64,000 bases of DNA, from NCBI GenBank assembly GCA_024114885.1, contig CP099429.1, positions 186,001 to 250,000 on the forward strand, read 5' to 3'. The notes beneath the pieces were generated by a model. That model saw only the letters and a list, made by a program, of their open reading frames with translations. It was not told the origin of the DNA and made no database searches. The stretch comes from Septoria linicola (Eukaryota > Ascomycota > Dothideomycetes > Mycosphaerellales > Mycosphaerellaceae). Of this stretch, positions 22,109 to 33,000 are shown in pieces (within the stretch, counting starts at the first letter, position 1; every line of letters starts with the position of its first letter). The translations under genes and the position numbers were made by a program.

Positions 22109-23044
22109 ATGGCGAACGTCAGATTCGCCGTCGGCCTGCAACGGCTGATACCCTTTTTGGGTTATCACCATGTCTTGATGATACTCATTGCCATTGCCAT
22201 TGTGCTATTGTGTGAGTAGACCATGTTGATACTGGCACACAGGACGTCTGCTAACATGATGTGATGTGATCCAGCCCTCCTCCTCGCCGGATGCTCCTCC
22301 TCGTCACCGGCCATCCCCAGCATCTTCCTCATCACATTCTACTACGAATCATACACGCCGACGTACGACCCGACCCAAGTCAATCCTGCCGTCACCAACG
22401 CCATTGCCAACCTCGTCGGCGATGCGGGGCTGGAAGTGCGAGTCGGCTACTTTGGCATCTGCGTCAACCAAGACTCGGGCGACAGCTTTCTGTGCTCGAA
22501 TAATGCCACGCTCTTGGCGGAGCAGATCTCCATCGATCAGGATCCTCTGAATCTGATCTGGGTTGCCAACACGTTCAAGAACAGTGTCGTGTTTCCATAT
22601 CTGCTGTAAGCATCTGTTCCTCTTGTATCCCACGCGATGAATGTGACTGACCATTTATTTCACAGCATCATCGCCATCGTCCTCGCCTTCGTCACTTTCC
22701 TCCTCCTCGCAACCTTCCCCGGCTGGCACGAGGAGCACGACGCAAGAACAGGCTCCGACATCGACATCAAACCCTTCCCCTCACGACCCGTATCGCAAGT
22801 CGCTCTCGCACTCATCTTCATCGCCTCCATCTTCGTGCTCGTCAGTGTACTGTGGCAACATACTGCTTCCGTGGCAGCTGCACAAGTCGCGCAAGATTTC
22901 GGGAATGGATCGGTGAGGAGTGGTGTAGGGACAAGTGCCATGGTCCTGGGTTGGTTTGGCTTTGCCCTGCTGATTATTGTGACGGTTGGGTTGTTGGTCA
23001 TGATTTTGAGTATTCATCTGTTGGATAAGTTGACGGATGAGTGA
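22109..23044 (+). CDS. fig1: FIG1-family claudin-like membrane protein
   Basis: Three exons, 22109-22211, 22275-22605 and 22666-23044, with introns of 63 and 60 nt (GTGAGT...CCAG and GTAAGC...CACAG). The joins restore LLSLLLAGCSSSSPAIPS and FPYLLIIAIVLAF. The protein has four membrane segments and a large extracellular loop after the first one. That loop carries the family motif GYFGICV and a second cysteine (FLCSNN), as in Fig1 (Pfam PF12351). Fig1 regulates low-affinity calcium influx and cell fusion during mating; in filamentous fungi it also affects hyphal growth and fruiting-body development. The start is the first ATG after the C-rich leader, in a good context (ACACCGCCATGG). No defects seen. 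Confidence 0.88.
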
Positions 23045-23596
23045 TGATGGAGAAGAGGAGGATATGGAGAGTAATGATGATATGAAGAAGGCGGGCGTCG
23101 ACATGAATAGGGACTGCGAGCTGAGATGGCGATATGATGGAGCTCGACTGCTGTGGGCATATCGATCGACATGTCTGCTTCCCAGCTTACACCACCGAGT
23201 ATTGGCCACAGCGATGCTCAAAGAAGAATCGACATAAGACTGCACGATACCCGTCTCTGAGGTTGATGGTGATATGAAGAAGACGAACGAGGACAAGAAA
23301 TGAGCAGCTTTGGCATATTTGCGGTTTTGGCGATTGGGCACAACAGCGGCATTCTGATGACTCAGAAAAGGCATCATCACTCGGCGTTACTTTTGGGGTT
23401 TTGGGACAAGAAGAAAGGTCGGTCTTGCACAACGCGAGAACTGTGTAGAGGAATGTGAATGAATGTATCATGTCCGCCCGTCTGTTTGCATAGATGGACG
23501 GATGGATGTGAGACATCTTTGTAATGGCGGCGCAGAGATTGATAGACGAGGAACGTGATGCACGCGTGCGCTGCACAGTGACTCCGAGTGGGCGGA

Positions 23597-23609
23597 GGGG
23601 GGGGGGGGG
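23597..23609 (+). repeat. G13 homopolymer
   Basis: Thirteen consecutive G in a gene-free stretch. Confidence 0.9.
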
Positions 23610-24210
23610 ATTAAAAGAGAAAATGGAGTAGACCGAGGCAAGCCAGAATGGGGGCTTCTAGCATATGAAAAATGGCCAGTAATCCCAAGAGTGAACCGCT
23701 CGCTGCTCAGATCTCGAGTCCAGAGCCTTCAAATTGTGGCCGTATGTCAAGCATTTGGGCTTCCTCGGTGCAGTTCCCAGCATTTTACATTCACCCTGGA
23801 GCTGGAGAAGTGGTGCCCGAAGCACATTGGCAACGAACGGGGTGATTCACTATTACTGTTGGATGATGCTCCTCTGCTTATTATAATTCAGGCTTCCCCG
23901 GTATATGGCGCAAACATAACAACATATCACGGCCAATTTCTTGAGGACGTGGTTGGTCCTACACCAAAGTGCTCTGTAAAAAGCAGGCAGGCATGATGAT
24001 TCCCAGGAGCAAAGACGTGAAAGGGTATGCCTGTATATGGCCTCACTAGTCAGTCAGCAGGGATAAGTCTTAATTCAGAGTAGTGGAAAGCCATTAGTGG
24101 CGAGAAATAAAGGGAGAGAAAGTCCCAAGCAAGTGTTGATTCGTGTGTTTTTTCCGCTGTTTGCTTCCTCCCCCCCCCAAACGTAGATTCGTAGAGAAAG
24201 AATTCCGTCC

Positions 24211-24224
24211 TTTTTTTTTTTTTT
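24211..24224 (+). repeat. T14 homopolymer
   Basis: Fourteen consecutive T, 32 bases after a C9 run. Confidence 0.9.
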
Positions 24225-24637
24225 CAAAATCATCAACTAGAACTAAAACTTTGATAGATCGAGTCGGAGGATCTCGAGCGCCGGGCTAGTGGTCACTTTC
24301 AACTTAGCAGTTTGTAGTGTCTCAAGCGGTCGATAGATCTGGCTTGCATGCCTGGCCGAGTGCGACGTGATCTCGTCCTGTCCTTCAATCTGAGTTTGTA
24401 GCAAAGATGTTGTTGGTGCTGCTCGGCGCTCCAGCTCCGTTTCTTCGCTCTTCCAGTGTGGCAATCTCCTTTGGAGGCTGCACCTCACCCACCTCACTTC
24501 TGAAGCAAGGCTTCCTGCTTGGCCTGCCTTCTCATAATCCTCCTCAGCCTCGCCTTAATCTCCTCTCCATAAGTCTCAATGTCCTCATTCTTGGTATACA
24601 AGTCAAGCTTTCCATAGAATATTGCACGCCTCCTGGT

Positions 24638-25336
24638 CTAGTTCGAGCACGGCTCCTCCACGATTTCGATCGCGCAGCGCTCGTCAGCACTTCCGCCATA
24701 CGGCAAGAAGTACGAGAGATGCTTCGCAACACACTTTGCGCCCACAAGGCGAAGAGCTGAGACTGAAAGCGTCAAGTGCTTGAGATGTGAGACTCTAACT
24801 GGGTATTCTCGCGGAGCGGGAACTTGCATCCACGCATCAACCGCTATCTCGATCTCTCGTAGCTGACCGAAGGGAATACCAATCTGCTGCGCCCAGGTAT
24901 GGAGCAGTGGATGGTCAGAGAAGAAGAATGAGTTGCCACCGTAGAGAATGGATGTTGCTTCCTCGTGGATCTGCTTGTTGGCCAGTAAGAGCGCGACGGT
25001 GATATGCATGTGGATCTTGGTTTTGTGGAGACTGTCGCTGTCCCGTCCACATGTTAGTTCCGGGCGGGCGCGATCGAGACGCTTTTTCTTCGCTGTGGTC
25101 TGGCCGCGTTTGCCGATGAAGATGCTTCGGTGGTGGCGAAGTGTTAGCTCGTAGATGGTATTCTTGAGCTCGGCTGGTAGACTGAGGAAGTTTGTGCCGG
25201 TGGTGTTGTTCCTCAATTGTGTAGTGGTGGGTTCGGCGAAGAGCTCTAGGGATGCTGTGTTGAGACGTGATAGCTCAGGCATTGCTTGCGGAGATCCGTC
25301 GATGCTCATGTTGTTGATCTCACGAAGAGTTGGCAT
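24638..25336 (-). CDS. 2EXR/F-box-like domain protein
   Basis: From the first in-frame ATG (25336) the frame encodes 232 residues; it stays open upstream to 25507 but without an ATG, so an upstream exon is possible. The domain signature is NFLSLPAELKNTIYELTL, followed about 70 residues later by LLANKQIHEEATSILYGGNSFFF. A region of predicted beta/alpha pattern follows (FGQLREIEIAVD). This marks the small 2EXR-type family, which is widespread and highly duplicated in Pezizomycotina and resembles an F-box near its N-terminus. No enzyme motif is visible and the cellular role is unknown. A relative lies directly upstream on the same strand and a fragment at 1.6 kb. Confidence 0.65.
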   Translation of the reverse strand: MPTLREINNMSIDGSPQAMPELSRLNTASLELFAEPTTTQLRNNTTGTNFLSLPAELKNTIYELTLRHHRSIFIGKRGQTTAKKKRLDRARPELTCGRDSDSLHKTKIHMHITVALLLANKQIHEEATSILYGGNSFFFSDHPLLHTWAQQIGIPFGQLREIEIAVDAWMQVPAPREYPVRVSHLKHLTLSVSALRLVGAKCVAKHLSYFLPYGGSADERCAIEIVEEPCSN

Positions 25337-25819
25337 AAATGCTGGTTCATGGCATCTAGATTGCTCTGCTGTGAGCTTATTGCCAAGTAAGTCGATGACA
25401 CCGGAACCAGGATAAACTGGTTCGTTCGATGAGCGGGAACTTCTCACTGTGGTGATGAAAGTGCTTTGTGTCGGATGAGGTGTGGGCCATCGTCGATTTG
25501 CAAGCAATGTGCGTCACTAGAGCAAGTGAGTGTCTGAGTCAATGCTAGAGATCAAAGTGAGACAGAAGGAAGGTACCAATGCCACTTTGGCCCAAAAGTG
25601 AATCGCTTTGTGGCTGAGCATGCAGTGCGAGTGAAGGAAGAGCAACTGATGCCCAGCGAAAGAAGCAGTATCTGTCCTAAAAGTGCCTCACCATCTGCGC
25701 AGTTCCCTCACGATAAAAGTGATGTCTCGCTTGGCATGACCACGCGTGCCTTCTGAGACTCACACCCATGAGCACTCTTGGCATACCAATCCATTCCTCG
25801 CGCGTGGTGATGTCGTACC
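25337..25819. other. Intergenic between two 2EXR-type genes
   Basis: Part of it is the open, ATG-less extension of the downstream gene. A 15-codon ATG-initiated frame followed by a GTACCT donor and a CTCTAG acceptor is visible on the minus strand, but joining it meets a stop. Confidence 0.35.
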
Positions 25820-26656
25820 TCAGTACTTACGCTGATCCACGACGAGCTGGAGAATCTTTCGCCGAAGTTGGAGACTCAGCACTTCGTCAAGGAAACTCGC
25901 TTCAGGCAACGTCTTCTCCATTCCATACGTGACGCTCTGAGACGCACTGAACCACGCCACGACCTTCTCGAGGTCCTGATTCTTGCGCTCACTTACACCT
26001 TGCACGAAGGGGGCAGCATCTTCCGCCACATAAGCACTCCACTCCGGCGGACCCAGGAAGCTCACCGCTATCCGCCTGGCGTGGATGTAGATCTTGTCCA
26101 GCTTCGGTGGCAGATAGTGGAACAGTGCTTTCAGTGGCTTGGTCATATTCAATGGATCAATGGCGATGCTTCTGAGGTGGCACAGTGATTTACCGATGAC
26201 GGACAGGAACAATCCCGCCGTGTCGCGTGAGAGCGCCAATGTGTTCATGCCATAGAAAATGGCCGTAGCCTCATGGCAGATCTGGCGGTTCACACGCAGA
26301 ATGTGGATTGCACTCTTCTCACCTGCGGCGCTGCCCCAGTACATGCTCAGACAAGTGCCACGACTGCTAGCATGTGAGCGAGCGCATGCATAGCGATGCA
26401 TGCAGTAGTCTTGGAGCTTGATAGCCTCATCACGCAGCAGAGCGAAAGCATAGATGCGATTCCGCAGCTCCGCAGGAAGGCGTAGAAAGGGAGATCCTGC
26501 GTGTTCTGCTGTTGACAATGTTGAGATGGTCCCAATAGCGTCCGCGGGTGGCAGCTCCGGCTCGTTACTGAATGTATATGTGTCTGACATCGTGCTCCGC
26601 GCGGCTTTGCGCTTTCGCGTCTTCTTCCGCTTTCGGAATCCCGCTGAGCGCGTCAT
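25820..26656 (-). CDS. 2EXR/F-box-like domain protein with basic N-terminus
   Basis: A 278-residue frame from the ATG at 26656. It opens with a very basic stretch (RKRKKTRKRKAAR) that could be a nuclear localisation signal. The family signature is SPFLRLPAELRNRIYAFALL, then ILRVNRQICHEATAIFYGMN. The second half resembles no catalytic domain I know. It shares strand and architecture with the neighbouring gene at 24.6 kb but is strongly diverged from it, so an old tandem duplication is plausible. An alternative start at the methionine of MSDTYTF would remove the basic tract. Function unknown. Confidence 0.65.
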   Translation of the reverse strand: MTRSAGFRKRKKTRKRKAARSTMSDTYTFSNEPELPPADAIGTISTLSTAEHAGSPFLRLPAELRNRIYAFALLRDEAIKLQDYCMHRYACARSHASSRGTCLSMYWGSAAGEKSAIHILRVNRQICHEATAIFYGMNTLALSRDTAGLFLSVIGKSLCHLRSIAIDPLNMTKPLKALFHYLPPKLDKIYIHARRIAVSFLGPPEWSAYVAEDAAPFVQGVSERKNQDLEKVVAWFSASQSVTYGMEKTLPEASFLDEVLSLQLRRKILQLVVDQRKY

Positions 26657-26834
26657 TGAGGCGGTGTTGAGGTTGGCGGTGACAAGCAGCTGGCTGAATA
26701 GGTTGATGAAGCTGCAACAAAAGTCAGAGAAGACTTGTGGCCGCGTTGCGCTCCACCTTGCTCGCTTGCACTAGTCTCGTGGCGAACAGCAGCGGAAAGT
26801 GAAGGTGCATGTCACTGCATGAGTGAAGAATGTT

Positions 26835-27827
26835 TCACTTCACGTCGCGTTCCTTGATGTCTTCACTCGAGCAGACCTCCTGATCTCTCAGCAGCCTACT
26901 GGCTCTTTCATCTCGCAGCGTCTGGTAGTCGCTAACACTTCCTCCCATAGCAGCTTCTCGCTGGCGAATGAAGAAATCGATACGGTCTTGCCGGCTCGTC
27001 AGACCCTGCACTTCCTTCTTTACCTGTCTCAAATTCTTCGATGCTCGATCGTGCACCAGATCCCGAGCCTCCACAATGTAAGTGCCATTGTCCTGCGCCC
27101 GTTGTACATTTAAACTGCTTCCAATTATGGCAAGTGCTACCACCACAGCCAGGAAATAAGAGTTCTTCATGTAGACTGGCGCCCTCTTTGTTGGGTTTGC
27201 CTTATTGTCGTGATACCTTTCCCAGTCCTCCCAGGTAGCGTTCTGCCACACCGGATCAGCTGGATCATGCCAGCTCTGGCTGAAAGGTCCAGCAGGATGA
27301 AAAGGCGAAGGTTGTGACCAAGTCTCCTTACCACCGACTTCCGCTCTCCCGTTCCAGCCCGCCCCAAATCGATCATAAGCACTTCGCTTGACAGGATCTG
27401 AAAGGATTGTGTGTGCTGCCACGATGAGGCGATACCGCTCCATCTTCGCAGCATGTGACAGATCAGTGTGTCCTCTCGCACTGCCGATGCTATGAACCTG
27501 TCGGTCTGGGTGATACAGCTTCACCAGCCTGTAGTACCCGGACTTGGAGTACTTCCCATCGTGCTTCATATTGAAGATCTGATATGGCGTGGGATTTGCA
27601 TGGCCTTTAGGTGTTTCTGGCCAGTCATGCTCATCTCTCCTCCTCTCTGACTGCTCTCCGGCATCTCTCACATCACCAGCGAACGTGGCATATCCGCTCG
27701 CGCGACATTGTGCTGGTCGTGTGCCTGTCCACTGACTGGTCTTCGATGACGTCGACGATATTGGTGATAGTGAAAAGCTGTGAGCGGCGGCGAAGAAAGC
27801 GCTACAGTTGCGGGTGATGAGAACCAT
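26835..27827 (-). CDS. J-domain (DnaJ/Hsp40) protein, probably mitochondrial membrane-anchored
   Basis: A single 330-residue exon. The N-terminal 75 residues are rich in Ser, Arg and Ala with little acid at the very start, followed by RASGYATF, consistent with a mitochondrial presequence. The J domain runs from about residue 80 to 155: TPYQIFNMKHDGKYSKSGYY, the essential HPD in LVKLYHPDRQ, then AAHTILSDPVKRSAYDRFG. A hydrophobic segment near residue 225 (SYFLAVVVALAIIGSSL) would anchor it in a membrane, and a charged helical tail follows. The layout resembles fungal Jid1-type proteins. J proteins stimulate the ATPase of Hsp70, so the expected partner is mitochondrial Hsp70. Targeting is inferred. 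Confidence 0.8.
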   Translation of the reverse strand: MVLITRNCSAFFAAAHSFSLSPISSTSSKTSQWTGTRPAQCRASGYATFAGDVRDAGEQSERRRDEHDWPETPKGHANPTPYQIFNMKHDGKYSKSGYYRLVKLYHPDRQVHSIGSARGHTDLSHAAKMERYRLIVAAHTILSDPVKRSAYDRFGAGWNGRAEVGGKETWSQPSPFHPAGPFSQSWHDPADPVWQNATWEDWERYHDNKANPTKRAPVYMKNSYFLAVVVALAIIGSSLNVQRAQDNGTYIVEARDLVHDRASKNLRQVKKEVQGLTSRQDRIDFFIRQREAAMGGSVSDYQTLRDERASRLLRDQEVCSSEDIKERDVK

Positions 27828-28241
27828 TTGGAATGGTGAAGCAGCTCATTGTAGTAGCATGAGCTGCACTGGGAAGTAATCATATAGAGATGTCGATGAG
27901 GGAGTTCGACGAAGAGCATGTTTGAGATCGTTCGAGCTGCGGCAAGATGCGGTATCGGCTTCGCTTAGATAGAACTAGATGATAAGATCGCCAAGCCAAA
28001 CCCCATCGCGTCGCGACTTCTCTGGCTGCACTTTTCGCAGGCAACAACATGATGGAAGCCGACAACAATATCAACAAGCTGAGCATTATCTCGGCCTCAT
28101 CAGGATTGACTCTTATCACCTGCGTGCATCTTCAGCAGGTCACATATCGCTATCAGACGCCAGTGCTATGAGCGACTCCAGAAGCACAGAGCTTCGTCTG
28201 TCCGTGAACAACATCGCCGCAGGGGACTGAGAGCAGATACA
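27828..28241. other. Divergent promoter region
   Basis: About 0.4 kb between the J-domain gene (minus) and the leucine-rich hypothetical (plus). No gene recognised. Confidence 0.5.
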
Positions 28242-29439
28242 ATGCCATTTGACAGTAACAGCGGTGTGGTGTACCACGAGGCCGTGGTCGGGCTACACGA
28301 TTGCCCAGATTTATACAGGCATAGGCTGCGCTGTATATCTTCAGCTGTCCCAACACGGACTCGAGGATCCAGTACGCTCGTCGACATGGCCAGGAGAAGA
28401 TTCGCACGCACTCTTACAGCTCGCAGTACGGATTACATCAAGGAAGTCTTACCTGAGCAGATGGCAGAAAAGCTGTGGGAATGGCTCGTCCGCAACGGCG
28501 CAGCCTCGTTGTCTGCGTGGAAAGTGTTTGCCGCCACCGGATACTTTGGCAGTGGACACACAAAAGTCCTAAGTCTCTCCTGCACTCGCCAACAATGCTT
28601 ACATTTCGCGGTCCTTCGTGCAGACATGACTTGGCTCACTGATCTCACGATTGGTGGGGAGGGCTTGAGTGGCGATACTCTCTCGAGCATTCCCAGATTA
28701 TGCAACCTTCGCACCTTCCATCTGCGATTGGACGGCCGACCCAGTCGCGAAGCGCAAGCCTTGCTCTCCGACCGCACATTGCGCGCCTGGGCAGCGGATG
28801 CTGCCGAACGTAATGCTTTGTCCAAACTTGAGATGATTGTCGTGGACGAACAAACCGACATCACAATCAGTGTTCTCCAGTACCTCAATGGCTTTCCTTC
28901 GCTTGATACATTTGCTACACGCAAATGTGGAATCGATGCACGTGAAGAGGTGACTCGGCGTGTGATAGCTGGTGAAAGTCAGCGAGTGGGATGGCGTGCT
29001 GGGCCTGGGTATGTACCTGACCTCCTTCGCTGTCGTTCAATCAAGGCGTAGACTCCAATGATGAGTGCGCGTGACAGCTGTGTTGAAGTCGCGATCAGGC
29101 ACGCAGGTCTAAGCTGACAAGCTCAGGACATCGATGCATACCTTCTTGCGGAACAACAAGGGCCCCTCGCATCATCATTACAGGTCATGGCCGACACTTG
29201 TCAGAAATTGGGCAGACGATCGGCAAAGCCAGAACAACCTGCCTGTGCTGTCTGTGTTGGCTGGTGTGCGGCAAGATCTCTGCGAAATGAAGCTGCGCAC
29301 TGATACGTGGTGCTTCGAGCGCTACTGGAGTCATGAACCGCCGATCGATTCACAGCAAGAGCGCTCGCCCAGCAGGAAGAGACGCAAGGTCAACAGAGAT
29401 TTTAGTGCTACTCAGGACATGATGTCAGGCATCTTCTAG
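28242..29439 (+). CDS. Hypothetical leucine-rich protein (F-box/LRR-like), two exons
   Basis: Exons 28242-29008 and 29127-29439 join over a 118-nt intron (GTATGT donor, CTGAC branch motif, CTCAG acceptor) to give 359 residues. The start of the recognisable part, LPEQMAEKLWEWLVRN followed by SLSAWKVFA, resembles the helical opening of fungal F-box/leucine-rich proteins. Regularly spaced leucines follow (LTDLTIGGEGLSGDTL, LCNLRTFHLRLDG, LSKLEMIVVDE, LQYLNGFPSLDTF). The C-terminus has a nuclear-type basic cluster (SRKRRKVNRDF). A downstream in-frame methionine at 28386 is a possible alternative start. No enzyme motif is seen; an adaptor role is a guess from the repeats. Confidence 0.6.
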
Positions 29440-30163
29440 TCTTTGCACTCTCTCGCAACGAAGAGGATCGGCCGTGACGCCCATGCCCGAGGGTAGAGCT
29501 GCCTCTGCATTGATCGAATGCATGAAAAGTGTTGAGAGCTGGAACAGAATCCAGGCGTGCTCATGACCATACGCCGCAATGACGCTGCACGATAGTGTGG
29601 TTCAACTTGAAACTATTGGAATGTCCACATGGTGTACTCTGCTGTGCAACATTGCTGTACCAAGATGCATGGGCATTCCGATGTGCATGGTGTGTAACCA
29701 CGTTACGGAGAATAGCGTGGCGCTTCCGTGAGGTCGATCTCTGGTTCCACGATGGCTCCGATCTTGGTGCCACAATAGTATCTACACTAAATCTCCCTGA
29801 CGCGATGCTAGCGTGCAAGGAGTCCTTGCTCGGAGCTGTCTCCAGCAAGATTCGTATAGTACTTATCGTGCAGACCATCTTGGCACGAAAATGGCTATCA
29901 ACAATAGCGTCATGACTTCCTGAGCATTAATACCCGAGCGGAAGCCCGCGGCTCCGCAATACGACCACAACTTCGATCTCGAGCAAGAGGGCTGCGAGCC
30001 AGATGATTGCTTGTTGCAGCAGGAGCTGGATCTTATCGCGATGTTGTCGATGCCATGGAGACGAATACGAGGTTTTCGATACATGGTTCTTTGACTGCAT
30101 TCATGCCCCACCCTATGTCTTCGCAATGCCCGCTGAGATCCACCGGTGTACATGCATAGCTGC
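29440..30163. other. Convergent intergenic stretch
   Basis: Holds the 3' ends of the leucine-rich gene and thr1; frames of about 100 codons on both strands have no domain. Confidence 0.45.
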
Positions 30164-31016
30164 TCACATGCAAGCAGCACCATCAATGCCAATGACCTTG
30201 CCGTTGACCCACTCTCCATCCTGCGAGGCCAGAAAGCCAACAACACGCGCAATGTCGATAGGCTGACCGACACGAGCCATTGGCGACCATGTCTTTGCGT
30301 ACTGCGAGATGTATTAGCACAAGTCCGGGCAGAGGATGAGATAGATCACACACTTCATCAACCTGGTCATCACTCAGCTTCTCTCCATCCGGAATGTACT
30401 CTCTGCACACTGCATGGTACATATCCGTCTTAATACCACCTGGTGCCACAGCATTGACAGTGATCTTCTTGTCACCACAGTCGATCGCCATACACCTCAC
30501 AAACGTCTCGATGGCACCTTTCGAGCCAGAGTAGACCGCATGCTTCGGCACTCCCTTCGCCTGTCCAGTGATCGAACCCATCAAGATGATGCGTCCGCCG
30601 ACCGACAAGTGCTTGTACGCTTCCCTCGCAACGAAGAACTGCCCTCTTGTGTTGATCCGCATCACACGATCATACTCCTCCTCAGTCACATCCTTCAAAT
30701 GCCCAAAGCTCACGACGCCGCTGTTCGAGCAGACAATATCCAATTGGCCGAAATGCTCGACTGCATCGTCCATGAGCTTGATCGTCTGCGAGACTTCGCC
30801 GACGTCTGCCTTGAGTGCGATGGCTTCTCCGCCTTTTTCTTTGATCGCGTCGACGACTTTCTGCGCGGCTTCGGCGGAGTTGGCGTAGTTGACGACGACT
30901 TTGGCGCCGCGGCGGGCGAGTTCGAGGGCCATGCCGGCGCCTATGCCGCGGCCGGAGCCGGTGACGAGGGCGACTTTGCCGTCGAGGCGGGAGGTGTCGA
31001 TGCCCCAGGATGACAT
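30164..31016 (-). CDS. thr1: 1,3,8-trihydroxynaphthalene reductase of DHN melanin (Thr1/Brn1/Buf1 type)
   Basis: Exons 30354-31016 and 30164-30301, joined over a 52-nt intron (GTGTGT...CGCAG), encode 266 residues of a short-chain dehydrogenase. NADPH-binding glycines are in VALVTGSGRGIGAG; NYANSAEAA and CSNSGVVSFGH follow. The catalytic Ser sits in RIILMGSITGQAKGVPKHA, and Tyr/Lys in AVYSGSKGAIET. VAPGGIKTDMYHAVCREYIP and a C-terminal methionine (GIDGAACM) match the trihydroxynaphthalene reductases, rather than the tetrahydroxynaphthalene type, which ends in Ile. In the DHN-melanin pathway the enzyme reduces 1,3,8-trihydroxynaphthalene to vermelone and can act on tetrahydroxynaphthalene. I start at the ATG at 31016, ten residues before the Rossmann fold. 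The frame also stays open to an ATG at 31220, adding 68 Ser/Thr-rich residues. Confidence 0.92.
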
Positions 31017-33000
31017 TTTCTTGTTGTTGATGTTGTCTTTGTGTGAAGTTGGAGAGAGGTAGTTTGACAAGAGGGCGTTGTACTTTGAGATGGCGCCTAG
31101 AGGATCGAGGGAGAGTCGGTTTTGGGTTTTGGTTTCCTTGCTAGAGGGAGTTGTTGAGATTGATGAAGAAGTGTCTTTGGGAGGGTTTGTAGCAGAGTCG
31201 AAGGTTGAGCTAGATGACATTTCTTTTCGAGCAGGGCAGGCAGGGAAACATATACTCTTGTCGTTTTAGGAGCGAGAGAAGGTTTGAGTTTGAGTCTTTG
31301 TTGCCTTTGCTTTCGCTGCACGACCATGTTCGGTGCCTGTAGCAGGTCGCATGATGGCTCGGCATTTCGGAGGTTGAACGATGTGAGCTGTGGGACGCTG
31401 TTCTCGTTGCGTGGTTAGAAGCGAGCAGCGAGATCGTTGCTTCTGCCGTTGCCGATGAGATGCTTCTAGTTGGTGGTCAAGGTGTCACTAGCTGTGCTTG
31501 CAGATCTCCCCTCTCGGCTCCGATATCTCTGCTTCTGCTGCTTTTACCATTGTCAGTCGGTCAATCGATGCTAAGTGCCTAGAATCTGACAATGCACTTT
31601 TCTGTGTGCCAAAACCGATTGCTCGTACCTCAACTGCTAATCGGTTGACCTTACTTTTGAAACCCTGCCTACAAAAGTGTGTTCGGCGTCGTCTTTAGAG
31701 ACCGAGAGAGCGAGCAGCCTGAGTAGCTATCCTTGCTGAAGTTGCTATTTTAGCTTCGTTTTGGCAGAGCTATCCCTGCAGACACATCGGCTGAGCTAGC
31801 AGCAGCGGAAAAGCCTGAAATGGACAAGCTGCAGATCTGAATTGCGCAAGCCGAAGGGCCGCCCGCTGTGCTCGGAGTTTGGTGTGGGGTTCCAGGTCGG
31901 ACATTTTTTGATATTCTGTCGAGGACGAGATGTGATTTTGATTGCGCGATGGGGAATGGCAATGAACTCATGATTGTTTGAGAGGTTTCTCGATTGGCGC
32001 ACGATGATTGTCGATTTGGATTGTAGCAGATTTTGTTGAACTTGGGATTGAGTTGTCGTCAAACCAAGCATTCATGGTTCTCTTTTGCAGCCACGAAAGC
32101 TTGTGAAGTCTATCTGAATAACCACATTGACTTGTGGCTGTGCTGATAAAGCAGTATCGCAGCTCGAGTAGATTGTCAAAGTGTTAGTATTGCAGAAAGG
32201 ATCGATATGATACATCGCGAAGCATTGCTCCACGAGAGTAGAGCGTTTGGTCAGCCTCGTTGCATCCGCGAGGCTGAAGAGGTCATCCTTTGCCCACAAG
32301 CATGTGTGGCTTCTGCTCACAGAACTAACGCAGCAGACAATTGCTGCAGGTACGTCAGGGACGACAGCGATTTTCGGGCAAATAACAGTAGTCAAATGAA
32401 GAACAGTGATGCCGGACCTCCTCACGGACTCGGATATACTGCTGCTGCAGCGGCCGACATGAGCCTCTGGAGAGCCGCACACGGTTGTTTCAAATCAATT
32501 TTGGCAACTGCAAGACCGCGTACAGTGATACCTATTGCTGGTCAGCAACATGGCTCTCCTGCATCGTGGTGCCTAGATCGCACGCATGCAGACGCAGGAG
32601 CGTCGCTTCCATGCTCTGTGACCACCGCCTGGCAGGCTCGACCACATAGTAGTCTCCCGGATGACTGGCGTTGGTAAAATTTGCGACGAGCTGAGGAGAA
32701 CCGCTGGCTGCGAAGTCAAAACACTGCAGTATGTCCGGAGTGCAAAGTAAATAATAGTTCTCGAGCCATGCGCGGCTGTATATAGCAGACAACAAGTCCT
32801 CCGCACACTGCGATCCTTTCAGAACTCGTTTCTTTCCTCATAATACATTACTGAAGAAATGCTCATAACACTTGAATGACCAGAAATCGGTCCACGTCTT
32901 CTATACTGGCCACCTGGAACTCCTTCGCTTGCGAGCTCTGTTTCGAAAATGCAGAATATGCTGTCTCTGGCAATGGAGTGGTGACAGACCATTAATGTCT
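31017..33000. other. Intergenic between thr1 and cmr1 (thr1 promoter side)
   Basis: Two kilobases with no supported gene. The first 204 bases are an in-frame open extension of thr1. Frames such as 32207-32677 (156 codons, plus) show no domain. Confidence 0.5.

Larger units (their letters stand above)
23045..24637. other. Convergent 3' region with homopolymer tracts
   Basis: Lies between fig1 (plus) and a 2EXR-type gene (minus). It contains a G13 tract (23597-23609), a C9 tract (24170-24178) and a T14 tract (24211-24224). A minus-strand frame at 24243-24497 has no domain. Confidence 0.55.

Noticed and set aside
32207..32677. 156-codon plus-strand ORF upstream of thr1
   Set aside because: No domain and overlaps comparable antisense frames.
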